A DNA stretch of 64,000 nt, from the NCBI GenBank assembly GCA_963978545.1, contig OZ021721.1:107406366-107470365 (forward strand). The letters run 5' to 3'. The first letter of the stretch is position 1, and the number at the start of each line of letters is the position of its first letter. The translations under genes and the position numbers were made by a program. Under the pieces are notes generated by a model, which had not been told where the DNA came from, ran no database searches, and saw nothing but the letters and a program-made list of their open reading frames with translations. Of this stretch, positions 22,433 to 33,160 are shown piece after piece. This stretch comes from Linyphia triangularis. Taxonomy: Eukaryota > Arthropoda > Arachnida > Araneae > Linyphiidae.

Positions 22433-23707
22433 TACACTATCAAGCCAAAAGTATCCCACCTCCCCCCCTACCCCCCCCCCCCCCTACCCTCTTCCCCTAA
22501 AGATATGGATCTGGCAGGTGACCTAATTTGACGCGTAACCGAACCGAAAGCTATAAAAGTGTTGATAGTGCTTTGTCAGGTCATATTTATGCGTTTCTGA
22601 AACAATGAACAAGTCAAAGGAGATTAGTGAATCTGATCGTGATATGGTCCTGGGATGCCACCTTTGTGGAAAATCAGTTCGTGAAATTTCTGAAGTTCTA
22701 CAGAAACCGAAATCCTTTGAAAATGTGAGTGATACAATTAAGAAGTGAAAACGTTGAGCCAGTGAAACAGCAGAAAAACGAAATGGAAGACCGTAAACAA
22801 ATAGTGAACGCAGTCGTAGAATTCTGAAAAGGGTAGTGAAACAAAATCGCAAGTCCTTGTTGGCTGAAATCCCTAAGGAGTTCTTAAGTTCATAAGGCGT
22901 TAGTGTTAGCAGCAGGACTATTCTTCGAGAGTTACAAAATCTGTGATGCGATTGTCGTGCAGTCGCTCACAAGACTAATATCCCTCCTCAGAATGTGAAT
23001 TCCCAATTGAAATGGTGTAAAGTTCACCGTCAATGAACTGAGGATATGAGGAAAAAAGTTCTTTGGAGTGATGAATCTCACTTTGCAATTTGACAGTCCG
23101 ATGGACGCGTCTGGGTTTGGCGGATGCCCGTTGAACGCTTCTTCCGTGACTGCATTGCTCCGATTGTAAAGTTTGGTGGTGACAGCATCATGGTGTGAGG
23201 ATGTTTTTGATGGTTTGGCATGGGTTTCTTGGTTCCTGAGGTTGGAAACATGAACTCTGAGATGTATGTGGACATTATAGACAACGCTGCTTTCCCAAAT
23301 CAATCACACTATTTAGCGGAAGGCCCATTTCTCTTCCATCATGAAAACTTCTCCATTCACGCATCGAGACCTGATCAGTCAGGATTTGACAAAATGAGTG
23401 TTAAAAAACTAGACTGACTTTCTCAGAGCCCCTCGATTTAAAGCTAAATAACACCTTTGGGACGAATTCCAACGCAGATTACGAAACCAGACAAATCAAC
23501 CATCTTCACCACCAGCACCACTTCAGCTGTGATGGACGCCTGTAAGTCAATTCTTATGGCCACCTTTCAAAAACTGGTGGAAAGTTTCCCCAGACTTGTG
23601 CTGACTGCAATCGATGCAAAAGGGGGACAGACATCATATTAATATCTGTCTCAGGAATCTCTGAGTCCGTACCACGGGATGTCCAGATACTTTAACCAGA
23701 TGGTGTA
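22433..23707 (+). mobile_element. Dead Tc1-like DNA transposon with TA target duplication
   Basis: The outer ends tacactatcaagccaaaag and its inverse partner, ending 'accagatggtgta', form an imperfect ~23-bp inverted repeat starting with the TA target. The total of about 1.28 kb is a normal Tc1/mariner size. A C-rich tract (about 22461-22490) lies just inside the left end. The interior is a broken transposase reading on the plus strand (see the pseudogene entry). Confidence 0.9.
22605..23642 (+). pseudogene. Tc1-family transposase, inactivated
   Basis: Reading from the ATG at 22605 gives a helix-turn-helix-like N terminus (VREISEVLQKP), then a DDE-domain relic (VLWSDESHF, DGRVWVW, APIVKFGGDSIMV) and the typical C terminus (KLVESFPR, AIDAKGGQ). 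These are hallmarks of Tc1 transposases, which cut and paste the element at TA sites in the nucleus. Many stops and several frameshifts interrupt it. The first catalytic Asp survives in WSDES, the second acidic site reads Glu (HHEN) where Asp is usual, and the third (DLNPIE-type) site is destroyed. All smaller frames here, including those on the minus strand (22523-22852, 22932-23303, 23078-23284), are shadows. Confidence 0.93.
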
Positions 23708-23734
23708 TGAAATGACTTTTGAGTGATTAAAATA

Positions 23735-24290
23735 ATATAACCCATAAAAACAAAGTCATAAAAATCCTATATATGCATTACCAATTTTTATATTCTCTAA
23801 CATAGCGTCGATTCTGTTGTCAACGTGTGCTTGGGGTTTGCATATAATTTTAAATATTAAAAATATCTCTATCAGCAAAATAAGAGGTAAAGTATGTTTC
23901 AAATGGGAATTATTGTTTTTTAAAAATGAATTTGAATTGACTGGATCACACTCCATAATAAATTTATGCATTCATCTTTAATCATCTTTTATTTATTCTG
24001 ATTAAAATAATTTTTGTAACAGGAAAGAGTTTCAACAATGATAGGTTAAATGGATTTCTAAAACGATTATAAAAACGTGTTTAAAAGCGACATTTTAGTG
24101 ATAGTGTCAGCCTCCATAACTAGATAGAATGCATTGTCATCAACATCGATTCTATCTGCCAAGTTTCAGCCCTATCAGATGACGGCAAGTGGATTAATTA
24201 GGCTTCCAAAGATTTGTCCGACAGCCACACACACACAAACAAAATCGAAGTTAACATAAAAGATCTCAATTTTTTTTTTAAATCGTTCTT
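23735..24290 (+). repeat. Dispersed repeat L, copy 1 (LINE 3'-end-like)
   Basis: Aligns in the same direction with 36068-36700: 'ctgttgtcaacgtgtgcttg', 'gtttgcatataatttta', 'atctctatcagcaaaat', 'ttttatttattctga', 'aggaaagagttt', 'aagcgacatttt', 'tgccaagtttcagccc', and a final acacacaca run followed by 'aaatcgaag'. A conserved tail ending in a simple repeat is typical of LINE 3' regions, but no reverse transcriptase is present. The class is therefore inference. Confidence 0.65.
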
Positions 24291-24394
24291 TAAGTGAAAA
24301 CAGAAAGTTTAACTGATTTTTAATTTAAATAATGATAGTGCAGTTGTTTTGGGTTTAGCATAAGCTGAAGTTCTCATGTGATCTTTACAGGAGG

Positions 24395-24576
24395 TTGGTT
24401 GGTTGTATTCAGATTATCTGGCGCCGTCAGCAACACGAGGGCTATAATGCGCCGAAACATTCCTCATTAGACAAGCCAACATACATTTACAAACACCCAT
24501 GCCTAACACGGGACTCGAATCCGCAACCTCGCGGTCTAGAAGCTAGCACGCTAACCACTATACCGTTTGGTCGGCC
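24395..24576 (-). mobile_element. SINE-A copy 2, 12-bp target duplication
   Basis: On the minus strand it has the full head ggccgaccaaacggtatagt, A box, intact B box (24511-24522), body and AACC-rich tail. The direct repeat ctttacaggagg flanks it (24383-24394 and 24577-24588). This is one of the most complete copies and could still carry a working RNA polymerase III promoter. The 71-codon plus-strand frame across it is the antisense of the tRNA-like region. Confidence 0.95.
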
Positions 24577-24588
24577 CTTTACAGGAGG

Positions 24589-25274
24589 AAGCAAACTTAG
24601 TTTTAAATAAAATCATTGTTTATTTCTCCTGAGTGTTATTTAATGATTTGCCGTGAACTTTTATTTCACAAGAAGTGAAGCAGAATGGCGAACCTTCTAC
24701 ACATATTACTGTTCAAAAAATGACTTTTGTTGCTTGTTTAGTTAGAAATACGATTGCTAAGAAAAAATAAACGAATGTATTGACAAAATATCTGATTTTT
24801 CATTATAACTAAAAGTTGGAAACGGGACCATATAGTCTTTGCTAATAAAAAAAAAAAAAATCCTCATTGTGGGTTATCTGTGCCAGGGCACAAGCGAAAA
24901 AATTCTGAATGGAATTCGGCAAATACTAAGTTTACTCTAGTGTTTTTCTGTACAATAACTCGTTCCATACGTCAAAAGTCATCAATATTTTTGAAGTTTC
25001 TAATTCTGTGACCTACGCACTCCAAAATATTCCAATGATTTGTTACCTCAACAAGGGACTCATTATTAAGGACATGAATATCTTGATTTTTTATTATGAC
25101 AAATTGGTTACTTGCTTTAATTAAATAAGCGAAGGAATAATATTTCAGGCAAAGATGGAGAAACAACGTTATCATGCTGAGTTTATTAGATATTTATCTC
25201 GTAAAAAATACAAGGACCGTGTAGAATCTTAACAGTGAAAGAACATTTAAAAAACAGAAATATTCATAATTTTA
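24589..25274. other. AT-rich sequence, nothing recognised
   Basis: No credible gene. The 67-codon minus-strand frame at 24972-25175 is unrecognised. Confidence 0.45.
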
Positions 25275-25719
25275 CATTTTTTAAACGACAGTTTATTTAA
25301 ACCAAAAATAATGTAGATCAATATTTTGATAGATTAACAAATCCACTATTTATTTCAAAGTTCTTGGAAGTATCAGCTATTTTTGTGTGATGTATAGGCT
25401 AACTATAAGTCTAATTTGACATTTTTTAAACGATAGTTTATTTAAATAAAAAATAATGTAGATAAATTTTTTTATACTTTGCAATCAACAAATCCACTAT
25501 TTATTTCAAAGTTCTTGGAAGTATCAGCTACTTTTGTGTGATGTATAGGCTAACTATAAGTCTAATTTGAAATTTTTTAAACGATAGTTTATTTAAATAA
25601 AAAATAATGTAGATCAATTTTTTGATACTTTACAATCAACAAATCCACTATTTATTTTAAAGTTCTTGGAAGTATCAGCTACTTTTTTGTGACGTATAGG
25701 CTAACTATATGTCTATATG
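25275..25719 (+). repeat. Tandem repeat, ~145-150 bp, three units
   Basis: Units starting 'cattttttaaacga' at about 25275, 25420 and 25571 share 'cagtttatttaaa', 'aataatgtagat', 'ttcaaagttcttggaagtat' and 'aggctaactata'. A diverged inverted piece ('ccaagaactttgaaataaat') occurs near 62992, so the family is also dispersed. Confidence 0.9.
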
Positions 25720-26794
25720 AGGGAAAATATCGTATTTATTGATCAAAATATGTTTACGAATCAGTTTTTGACAGCTATCAATTCCCCGCGATACTAATTC
25801 CCTGTACTCTTTATAAGAACTGGTTTATCTTGGAATAAGATGGAATTAACGACATTAGAACGTGCTAGGGATTACCCCGTGACGTAAAGCATCAAAAACA
25901 AACATTGCAGTATTAAGCAATGTTTACAGTGCTTCAATTGTTTTTGTGATACAAAAATAGAATAAGAAGTATAAAGTTTAAAAAATGTATAGCTTATAGT
26001 GATGATTTCTCTTAAAAAATAAGTTAATTTTACAGTAGATTTTTTATTTTTTATTTTAAAGTAACTTTAAAGACTGAATAATTCCGATCGTTACGCTTGT
26101 ACTGCCGAGCGGATTTTTCTTTCGTAGAATATCGAATTGGTGGCTCCATTAAGAAAATGATGAATTTTCTTAGACTATTTACTGCTGAAACCATCGTGTT
26201 TCATTAGTTGATGAAAAAATGGATTTTATTTTATCTTAGTAGAAAAAAATCATCCATTTCCTTGATTTTAGGAATCTCGATTTAGCATTTAACATCTGGT
26301 ATATGTCCATTATGTTGTAAAATTGTTCTTTTTTCAGCTTATCATTTTTTAAATTACCCATTTTTGGGGGGGGGGGGGGATTTGAAAGGCGGAAAATGTA
26401 GTTTTTTTGTTTTGAAAATTAAACTAGATGATTACATGAGCATCATTGCTTTGCCGCTAAAACCACGTGAGATTTATTTGCTTCTAAACCGAAATTCTGA
26501 TATTTGAGAGCAAGATTTTTAATTTAGCTAATATTTTGTACTGAGCTTACTAGTTATATTTTGAAATTCCTTTAAACTTTCAAATGAAAGATTAGGAGTT
26601 TATTACATTATACAATGAATGGGATTAGTATTATTGAGATGAATGAAATCCTTCAATTACCAAATTAATACAATTCCTTAAAATTTAGTTTGACTGCAAT
26701 TTTAATATTTTGCTATTAATGCATTCGTATTCGTTAAAAGTATTAAATGAATCAGTATGTAAAAAGATTGGTAAATTAGATTAAAAAAATTGTA
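25720..26794. other. AT-rich sequence, nothing recognised
   Basis: Contains a G run of about eleven bases near 26367-26379 but no gene or repeat partner. Confidence 0.45.
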
Positions 26795-27180
26795 ATGAAG
26801 TTATTAAAAATTGTTAAGTGAATGAATTTATTAAAAAAATTTAAATTAATGAGTTTATTAAAACACTCTTAAATAAAGGAATTTACTAAAAAATTTAAAG
26901 TGAATGAATTTATTAAAATTTGTCAAATGAAGGAATTTATTAAAAATTGTTAAATAAATGAATTTCTTAAAATCTGTTAGATGAATTTATTAAAAATGGT
27001 TAATTAAATGAATTTATTAAAAAAATTTAAATGAATGAATTTTTTACATTTTTTTAATGAACGAATTAAAAAAAATTGTTAAATGATGGAATTTCTGAAA
27101 AATAATTAAGTGAATGAAGTTATAAAAATTGTCAAATGGAGAGGTTAATTAATTTTTTTAAATGAATGAATTTATGAAAA
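26795..27180 (+). repeat. Degenerate short tandem, ~24-30 bp, many units
   Basis: The core 'aatgaatttattaaaaa' followed by 'ttgttaaat' recurs over ten times with variable spacing and mutations ('gaaggaatttattaaaaatt', 'aatgaatttcttaaaatct'). Units vary in length, which suggests an old minisatellite. Confidence 0.85.
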
Positions 27181-27714
27181 TAAATAAATGGCTTCAAATG
27201 TATTAATTCATTTAAATTATATAATGAGAGTTATTTTATCAGATGAATAAACTCTTTAAGTTTAAATGAGTGACTTCATTTAAATAATCAAAAGGATAAA
27301 AACAATTCCAGGAAAGTTATCAGCAAGTTATCTTCGCATTGTCTCAACACGTAAATGCTCTTCTTTGAAAGCATGAAGGAATAGTTAGCGCAGCTCATTT
27401 GGAAGTAATAAAGACCTTTCAAGTTGTTAAGGATCATTGTCCGTAAATGTGAAAGTTGTTTCAACAAAAATGCAACTACAACAATTGACAGAGGAGCGCG
27501 CCGAGAACTATCAACGTAATGAGCTTTTTTTAAGGGAAGAATCGCCCAACTGGCGCTTTTTTTCTAGAAGTCTTCATAATGTTTTATTTTAAGCGCCATT
27601 AGTCTTCTATCGCATCCACGTGGGAGAAAAGAGAAAATTACTCAATGATTTTCGCACTATTCTCACACTACACTCATTTAATATAAGGACGCGGAAGTTG
27701 GGTAGGGTTGTTCT
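27181..27714. other. Single-copy, less AT-rich segment
   Basis: About 27470-27665 has more G and C ('gaggagcgcgccgagaact', 'aactggcgctt', 'aagcgccattagtcttc') and no partner in the window. The words ggcgct and agcgcc form a loose inverted pair. No open frame of note. It could be regulatory, a decayed exon or an unsampled repeat. Confidence 0.35.
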
Positions 27715-30380
27715 TTCTATGCATACATGGTTAAGGAATTCTGATTGGGAGAGTTTCGTTCAGATTCCATCAAATAAAATGCAGATATTTTTACAATGAG
27801 TTAAAATTAAATATTTTTACGCAATTTTTTGTTAACTCTTGGTTAGTCGCACGGTTGGCAGATGAACAAAACAATCAATTTTGCAATAGATTGCAGCTCA
27901 TGATCAAAGCCTTCTTACAGTTTCTTTTTTATTTGCAACTTATTTTTCAAATACTTTTTAATTTTTACTTTATTCTATTCAATGATGTTGTGTTTTTAAT
28001 TAAAATACCCACTTACTTTGATATTGGTCACGAATTTAATGGTATGCACGGAAATTTGTATTTGGAGGATATTTGTCACCCACGCGACTAAACGCGAGAC
28101 AAAAGGTCGGGCGCATAACTAAGGGTTAAGCTTCCAAGTAGATAGTACTTTGGAGAAATTGAAACTACAATGAAACTAACAGTGCAATATAATACATGGT
28201 TCAGGAATGATGATTGGGAAAGTTTAGTTCTGATTCCATGAAATAAAATGCAGATTTTTTTATATAATGAGTAGAAACTGAATATTTTTACACACATTTT
28301 TTGTTAACATTCCAAGTAGAGGGTACTTAGGAGAAATTAAAACTACATTAAAACCAACAGTGCAATATAATACATGGTTAAGGAATGATGATTGGGAGAG
28401 TTTAGTTCAGAATCCATCAAATAAAATGCAGATTTTTTATATAATTAGTTGAAACTGAATATTTATACCCACATTTTTTGCTAAGCTTCCAAGTAGAGGG
28501 TACTTAGGAGAAATTGAAACTAACAGTGCAATATAATACATGGTTAAGGAATGATGATTGGGAGAGTTTAGTTCAGAATCCATCAAATAAAATGCAGATT
28601 TTTTATATAATTAGTTGAAACTGAATATTTATACCCACATTTTTTGCTAAGCTTCCAAGTAGAGGGTACTTAGGAGAAATTGAAACTAACAGTGCAATAT
28701 AATACATGGTTAAGGAATGATGATTGGAAGAGTTTAGTTCAGAATCCATCAAGTAAAATGCAGATTTTTTATATAATTAGTTGAAACTGAATATTTATAC
28801 TCACATTTTTGTTAAGTTTCCAAGTAGAGGGTACTTAGGAGAAATTGAAACTAACAGTGCAATATAATACATGGTTAAGGAATGATGATTGGGAGAGTTT
28901 AGTTCAGATTTCATTAAATAAAATGCAGATTTTTTATATAATTAGTTGAAACTGAATATTTATACCCACATTTTTTGTTAAGCTTCCAAGTAGAGGGTAC
29001 TTAGGAGAAATTGAAACTAACAGTGCAATATAATACATGGTTAAGGAATGATGATTGGAAGAGTTTAGTTCAGAATCCATCAAGTAAAATGCAGATTTTT
29101 TATATAATTAGTTGAAACTGAATATTTATACTCACATTTTTGTTAAGCTTCCAAGTAGAGGGTACTTAGGAGAAATTGAAACTAACAGTGCAATATAATA
29201 CATGGTTAAGGAATGATGATTGGGAGAGTTTAGTTCAGATTTCATTAAATAAAATGCAGATTTTTTATATAATTAGTTGAAACTGAATATTTATACCCAC
29301 ATTTTTTGTTAAGCTTCCAAGTAGAGGGTACTTAGGAGAAATTGAAACTAACAGTGCAATATAATACAAGGTTAAGGAATGATGATTGGGAGAGTTTGGT
29401 TCAGATTCCATCAAATAAAATACAGATTTTTTTTATAATGAGTTGAAACCGAATATTTTTACGCACATTTTTTGTTAAGCTTCCAATAGAGGGTACTTAG
29501 GAGAAATTGAAACTAACAGTGCAATATAATACATGGTTAAGGAATGATGATTGGAAGAGTTTAGTTCAGAATCCATCAAGTAAAATGCAGATTTTTTATA
29601 TAATTAGTTGAAACTGAATATTTATACCCACATTTTTTGCTAAGCTTCCAAGTAGAGGGTACTTAAGAGAAATTGAAACTAACAGTGCAATATAATACAT
29701 GGTTAAGGAATGATGATTGGAAGAGTTTAGTTCAGAATCCATCAAGTAAAATGCAGATTTTTTATATAATTAGTTGAAACTGAATATTTATACCCACATT
29801 TTTTGTTAAGCTTCCAAGTAGAGGGTACTTAGAAGAAATTGAAACTAACAGTGCAATATAATACAAGGTTAAGGAATGATGATTGGGAGAGTTTGGTTCA
29901 GATTCCATCAAATAAAATACAGATTTTTTTTTATAATGAGTTGAAACCGAATATTTTTAAGCACATTTTTTGTTAAGCTTCCAATAGAGGGTACTTAGGA
30001 GAAATTGAAACTAAAATTAAACTAACAGTGCAATATAATACATGGTTAAGGAATGATGATTGGGAGAGTATAGTTCAGAATTCATCAAATAAAATGCAGA
30101 TTTTTTATATAATTAGTTGAAACTGAATATTTATACCCACATTTTTTGTTAAGCTTCCAAGTAGAGGGTACTTAGGAGAAATTGAAACTAACAGTGCAAT
30201 ATAATACATGGTTAAGGAATGATTATTGGGAGAGTTTGGTTCAGATTCCATCAAATAAAATACAGATTTTTTATATAATGAGTTGAAACTGAATATTTTT
30301 ACACACATTTCTTTTCAAGTTTCCAAGTAGAAGGTACTTTGGAGAAATGAAAACTACAATGAAACTAACAGTGAAATATC
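27715..30380 (+). repeat. ~166-bp satellite array with higher-order structure
   Basis: Monomers starting gcttccaagtagagggtact (or close variants) lie at about 28130, 28308, 28485, 28651, 28816, 28982, 29147, 29313, 29479, 29644, 29810, 29977, 30153 and 30319. A partial monomer (27715-27831) lies left of an inserted MITE. Most periods are 165-167 bp; the first two (about 178) and the one at 29977 (176) hold small insertions. Monomers 28651+28816 and 28982+29147 share diagnostic variants, so two-monomer blocks were duplicated. Variants at 29313 recur at 29810, suggesting a three-monomer block. Small frames such as 28088-28297 and 30105-30308 are repeat by-products. Confidence 0.95.
27832..28129. 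mobile_element. piggyBac-like MITE inserted in the satellite (TTAA duplication)
   Basis: The element lies between TTAA at 27832-27835 and TTAA at 28126-28129. Inner ends ctcttggttagtcgcacg and, inverted, cccttagttatgcgcccg are imperfect inverted repeats. Removing one TTAA plus the element restores 'ttttttgttaagcttccaag', exactly the monomer junction seen elsewhere in the array. That proves insertion into a pre-existing monomer. There is no transposase, so it would depend on a piggyBac-type enzyme from elsewhere. The 78-codon frame at 27855-28091 within it matches nothing I know. Confidence 0.9.
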
Positions 30381-30383
30381 ATG

Positions 30384-30609
30384 AGTGTTTACAATTAAAA
30401 TTCAACAGTAAAAAAGCTGTAAAAAATTGATCAAATAGACCTGAATTTGACCTGTTTACCAACAAAGAAGGGAAAAACTGTATTACATTAGCAAAATTAT
30501 TATTTCGAACTTTTTTTCTTATACCATACTATAGTATTTTTAAAGTCATGAACTGGTATAAGAATTGCCATGCCTTTTGAGAGTTGAACTTTCATTATAA
30601 TCACTCTGA
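30384..30609. mobile_element. MITE-267 copy 3
   Basis: Left arm 'tttacaattaaaattcaac' and 'aaaaaagctgtaaaaaat', inner arm 'gacctgaatttgacc', and right arm 'ttttgagagttgaacttt' and 'cattataatcactctga' match the family, with decay at the left tip. It touches copy 4. Confidence 0.7.
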
Positions 30610-30790
30610 GGTGATTATAATTAAATTTTAACTTTTAAAAAACTGTAAAAAAAGATGAGCTAGTGATAATGACCTAAACTTTAACCAAAATATACGAGAA
30701 GAATGTAAATGGAATGTGGTGTGGCATAAAAAAAAAGATCTTTGATTTTTTTCATTTCTCCAAAGGATTTCTCTCTTCTTTTATTGGAAA
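30607..30790. mobile_element. MITE-267 copy 4, truncated, abutting copy 3
   Basis: From gaggtgattataattaaatt a new left arm begins directly where copy 3 ends, passes 'aaactgtaaaaaaagatgag' and 'gacctaaactttaacc', and fades in the T-rich centre without a right arm. The head-to-tail contact suggests insertion into the end of copy 3 or a tandem duplication. Confidence 0.6.
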
Positions 30791-32057
30791 TCATTAACTA
30801 AAAAGTATCCTTTACGAAAATTATAAATTCCCTGCATTACTGTTTTTTATTTAATGTTTAATGTGGGAACCGGTTGGTTGATGTAAATAAAATTTCATTA
30901 TCTGGCCACAAATGCCTAAAGACAGACTAAAAAAAAGTTATAAAAGTAAATTATCTTATCTTTTTTCTTCTTTAATTATGTAGAGAAAGGTTTCAAATCA
31001 AAGCTATTCTTGAGGGGAAATGTTGTTGACCCTGACTGAAACTACTGATGAGTGGTTAAAAAGCAGCTAAATACTAAATAAACTTTTACAAAAACTGTTC
31101 CTTTCTACTAATGTTCGAATGCGTAATTGTCATCTTTATACTGTCTTTGGGCATATTTGAATGAACTATCACAATTAAGTTCGATTGAAAATAAATCAAA
31201 TTGGACTGAAAGTGATATAAATATGTCCCATTTTTAAACTGATTTTATAAACAGTTCAAAATCGTATCTTATACAAACTGAAGTTTTTTTTTTTTTTTTC
31301 TTTTTTCACTTTTCAAGATTTCAGGAAATCTCGTAGGATAATATATTCCAATCGTATTGTCGACTGAGGCTATTTGACCTGATCGTCTAGGAGGATATTG
31401 TAATAAATATACAATCTTGTAGTAATTTGTTCACTGACGGGATATATATTGTCCCACTGTATTAGAACAATATATCCCACTAAAAATGGGGCTTATATGC
31501 CGGTTTGGACTGAAAGGGTTAATAGAAATAACTAACCTTTCACACAAATTTGAGTTCGTTTAACTATTGCTTTTTTACAATAAAACTTTCAGAATGCAAA
31601 AGAATAATCTGGAAATATACAAGCCATCATAATCTCCGTTTATCGTTTTAATTTATTTAATGATTGATGCTTAGAATTATTGAGATCACTGACACTGTCA
31701 TTCAACGTTTATTGCGACATTTGGAAGATAGAAATAGTTGGATAGGATCCAGAGGTTTTCTTTCGCTTTAATCACTAAGACGACGGGGAAGTAGCAACCT
31801 CACTTTGGATTACGGTACCAGTATACGTACTAATTTAATTAAATTGACCTAAGTCGTAAGGTCATGCACTGAAGAATAAGGTACAGTTCGTTCATGCGGA
31901 CTAAAACTGACTCGCTAAATGATTTTATACAATAACACAATGCAAATTTAAAATTTAGAAACATTAAGACACGTTTTGCTTTAAAAGTAATTCATTCCTA
32001 TAGCTTTTCCCAGATCTTTTTTACGAACGTTTTATAATCAGATCTTTAAGATTAAAA
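30791..32057. other. Mostly AT-rich, no gene; lone MITE-like end near 31529
   Basis: About 31436-31500 has an inverted pair 'gggatatatattgt' / 'acaatatatccc'. At 31517-31532 'ctgaaagggttaa' looks like a right piggyBac-type end (ccctttcag after TTAA on the other strand), but no left partner was found. A less AT-rich unique patch lies at about 31670-31900. Confidence 0.35.
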
Positions 32058-32324
32058 TACAGAGTGAATATGATTAAAGTTCAACTTTCGAAAAGTTGTA
32101 AAAAATTACCACTGTTTGGAATGATCTGAAATTTGACCTAAATATAATTTTAAAAAAAAGCGAAATGTTATGGGTTAAGAATAAAAGTTTTTCAAACTAT
32201 TTTATTTCTTTGTCCATGCCATTTTCCCCTTCGCGTATATTCAGGCAAAATTTCAGGGTATTCTTAACATTGGTTCTTTTTTACAACTTTTCGAAAGTTG
32301 AATACTAATTATATTCACCCTATA
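32058..32324. mobile_element. MITE-267 copy 5 (most complete)
   Basis: Outer ends tacagagtgaatatgattaa and, inverted, tatagggtgaatataattag are clear inverted repeats. The next 25 bases, including 'ttcaactttcgaaaagttgt', mirror each other exactly. The inner 'gatctgaaatttgacctaaa' mirrors 'ttcaggcaaaatttcaggg'. The element is about 267 bp, non-coding and with an A/T-run centre. The superfamily is unknown. Confidence 0.85.
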
Positions 32325-32837
32325 TATTCATGCTACGTAAATGGAGTCTCCTTCTCGAGCATTTCACATCCTTAAATCACATTTTTAACAGTCAATTTTT
32401 TCTTGCCGCAGGGACATGCATCCAATAGCCTGAAAAATCTCCTCAGAAGCTTTGCAAACTCGTTTTCAGCTAACACAGGTGAAAAGTCTCCCATGGGATC
32501 TCTTGTAACTTTCCCTTGCTACGAATCCAAATAGAAAGAAGCCTTGCGTTCTTTGAATCTATATCTTCCTTTGCTGTCCCACTTTGATAATCCAGCCTAA
32601 TCCTATCTTTCTACTTGGTTCCAAATACAATCCAATATACAATTCGCCAAATAATATGACAATATACAAGGCTATAGGAAATGCATTCAGCAAGTATCCA
32701 CAAATACAAAACATACTGTGTTGGACCGCATTCCACTTTTGATCCAATCTTTTCTACTGTTGTCCAACACTTAATAAATATAAATAAATTGGCATATCTG
32801 AATGGTAGTTTGAGCGAAAGACTTGATTCCTACTATT
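32325..32837. other. Unassigned sequence, slightly less AT-rich
   Basis: Holds overlapping frames at 32559-32747 (minus) and 32681-32947 (plus, running into the MITE). Neither has recognisable motifs. Confidence 0.35.
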
Positions 32838-33040
32838 CACTGTTACACATTTTGTTCATTATTGCACTAAAAATTGGTTCCCATTTAGCTGCAACCAACA
32901 TTTGGTGCTTAGTTTCACGATTTAATGGCGCTTACAGTCCAAGGTAGAACCATTAAATCATGAAATTAAGCACCAAATGTTGGTTGCAGCTAAATAGAAA
33001 TCAATGTTTGGTGCAAGGCGGAGCAAAATTTTTAACAGTG
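32838..33040. mobile_element. Palindromic MITE-203, copy 3
   Basis: Again exactly 203 bp, from cactgtta to taacagtg, with arms 'ttggttcccatttagctgca' and 'aacatttggtgcttagtttc' and their complements. More substitutions sit in the right arm than the left ('gctaaatagaaatcaatg'). Confidence 0.9.
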
Positions 33041-33160
33041 TTTACAGACCTAGATTAGATGCAGTAAAATGTATTAGGGGCGTAGACATAAGTATAATCT
33101 GGAACTTTGTGCCAGTCATACAAAATCAAATAGAAGGACACATACAGTCTATTGAATACC

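Noticed and set aside
22932..23303. 123-codon minus-strand frame and its neighbours
   Set aside because: Antisense shadows of the broken Tc1 transposase.
24395..24610. Peptides such as TRDSNPQPRGLEAST in frames at 24395, 36780, 54346 (and part at 38962)
   Set aside because: They are the antisense translation of the tRNA-like part of SINE-A, not a protein family.
27855..28091. 78-codon frame inside the piggyBac-like MITE
   Set aside because: The element is under 300 bp and the frame is hydrophobic, low-complexity and without any transposase motif.
28120..30380. CRISPR-like array
   Set aside because: The direct repeats are whole ~166-bp monomers with no unique spacers, and the DNA is eukaryotic.
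31436..31532. Another piggyBac-like MITE ending at 31529
   Set aside because: A plausible right end exists, but no matching left end with TTAA was found.
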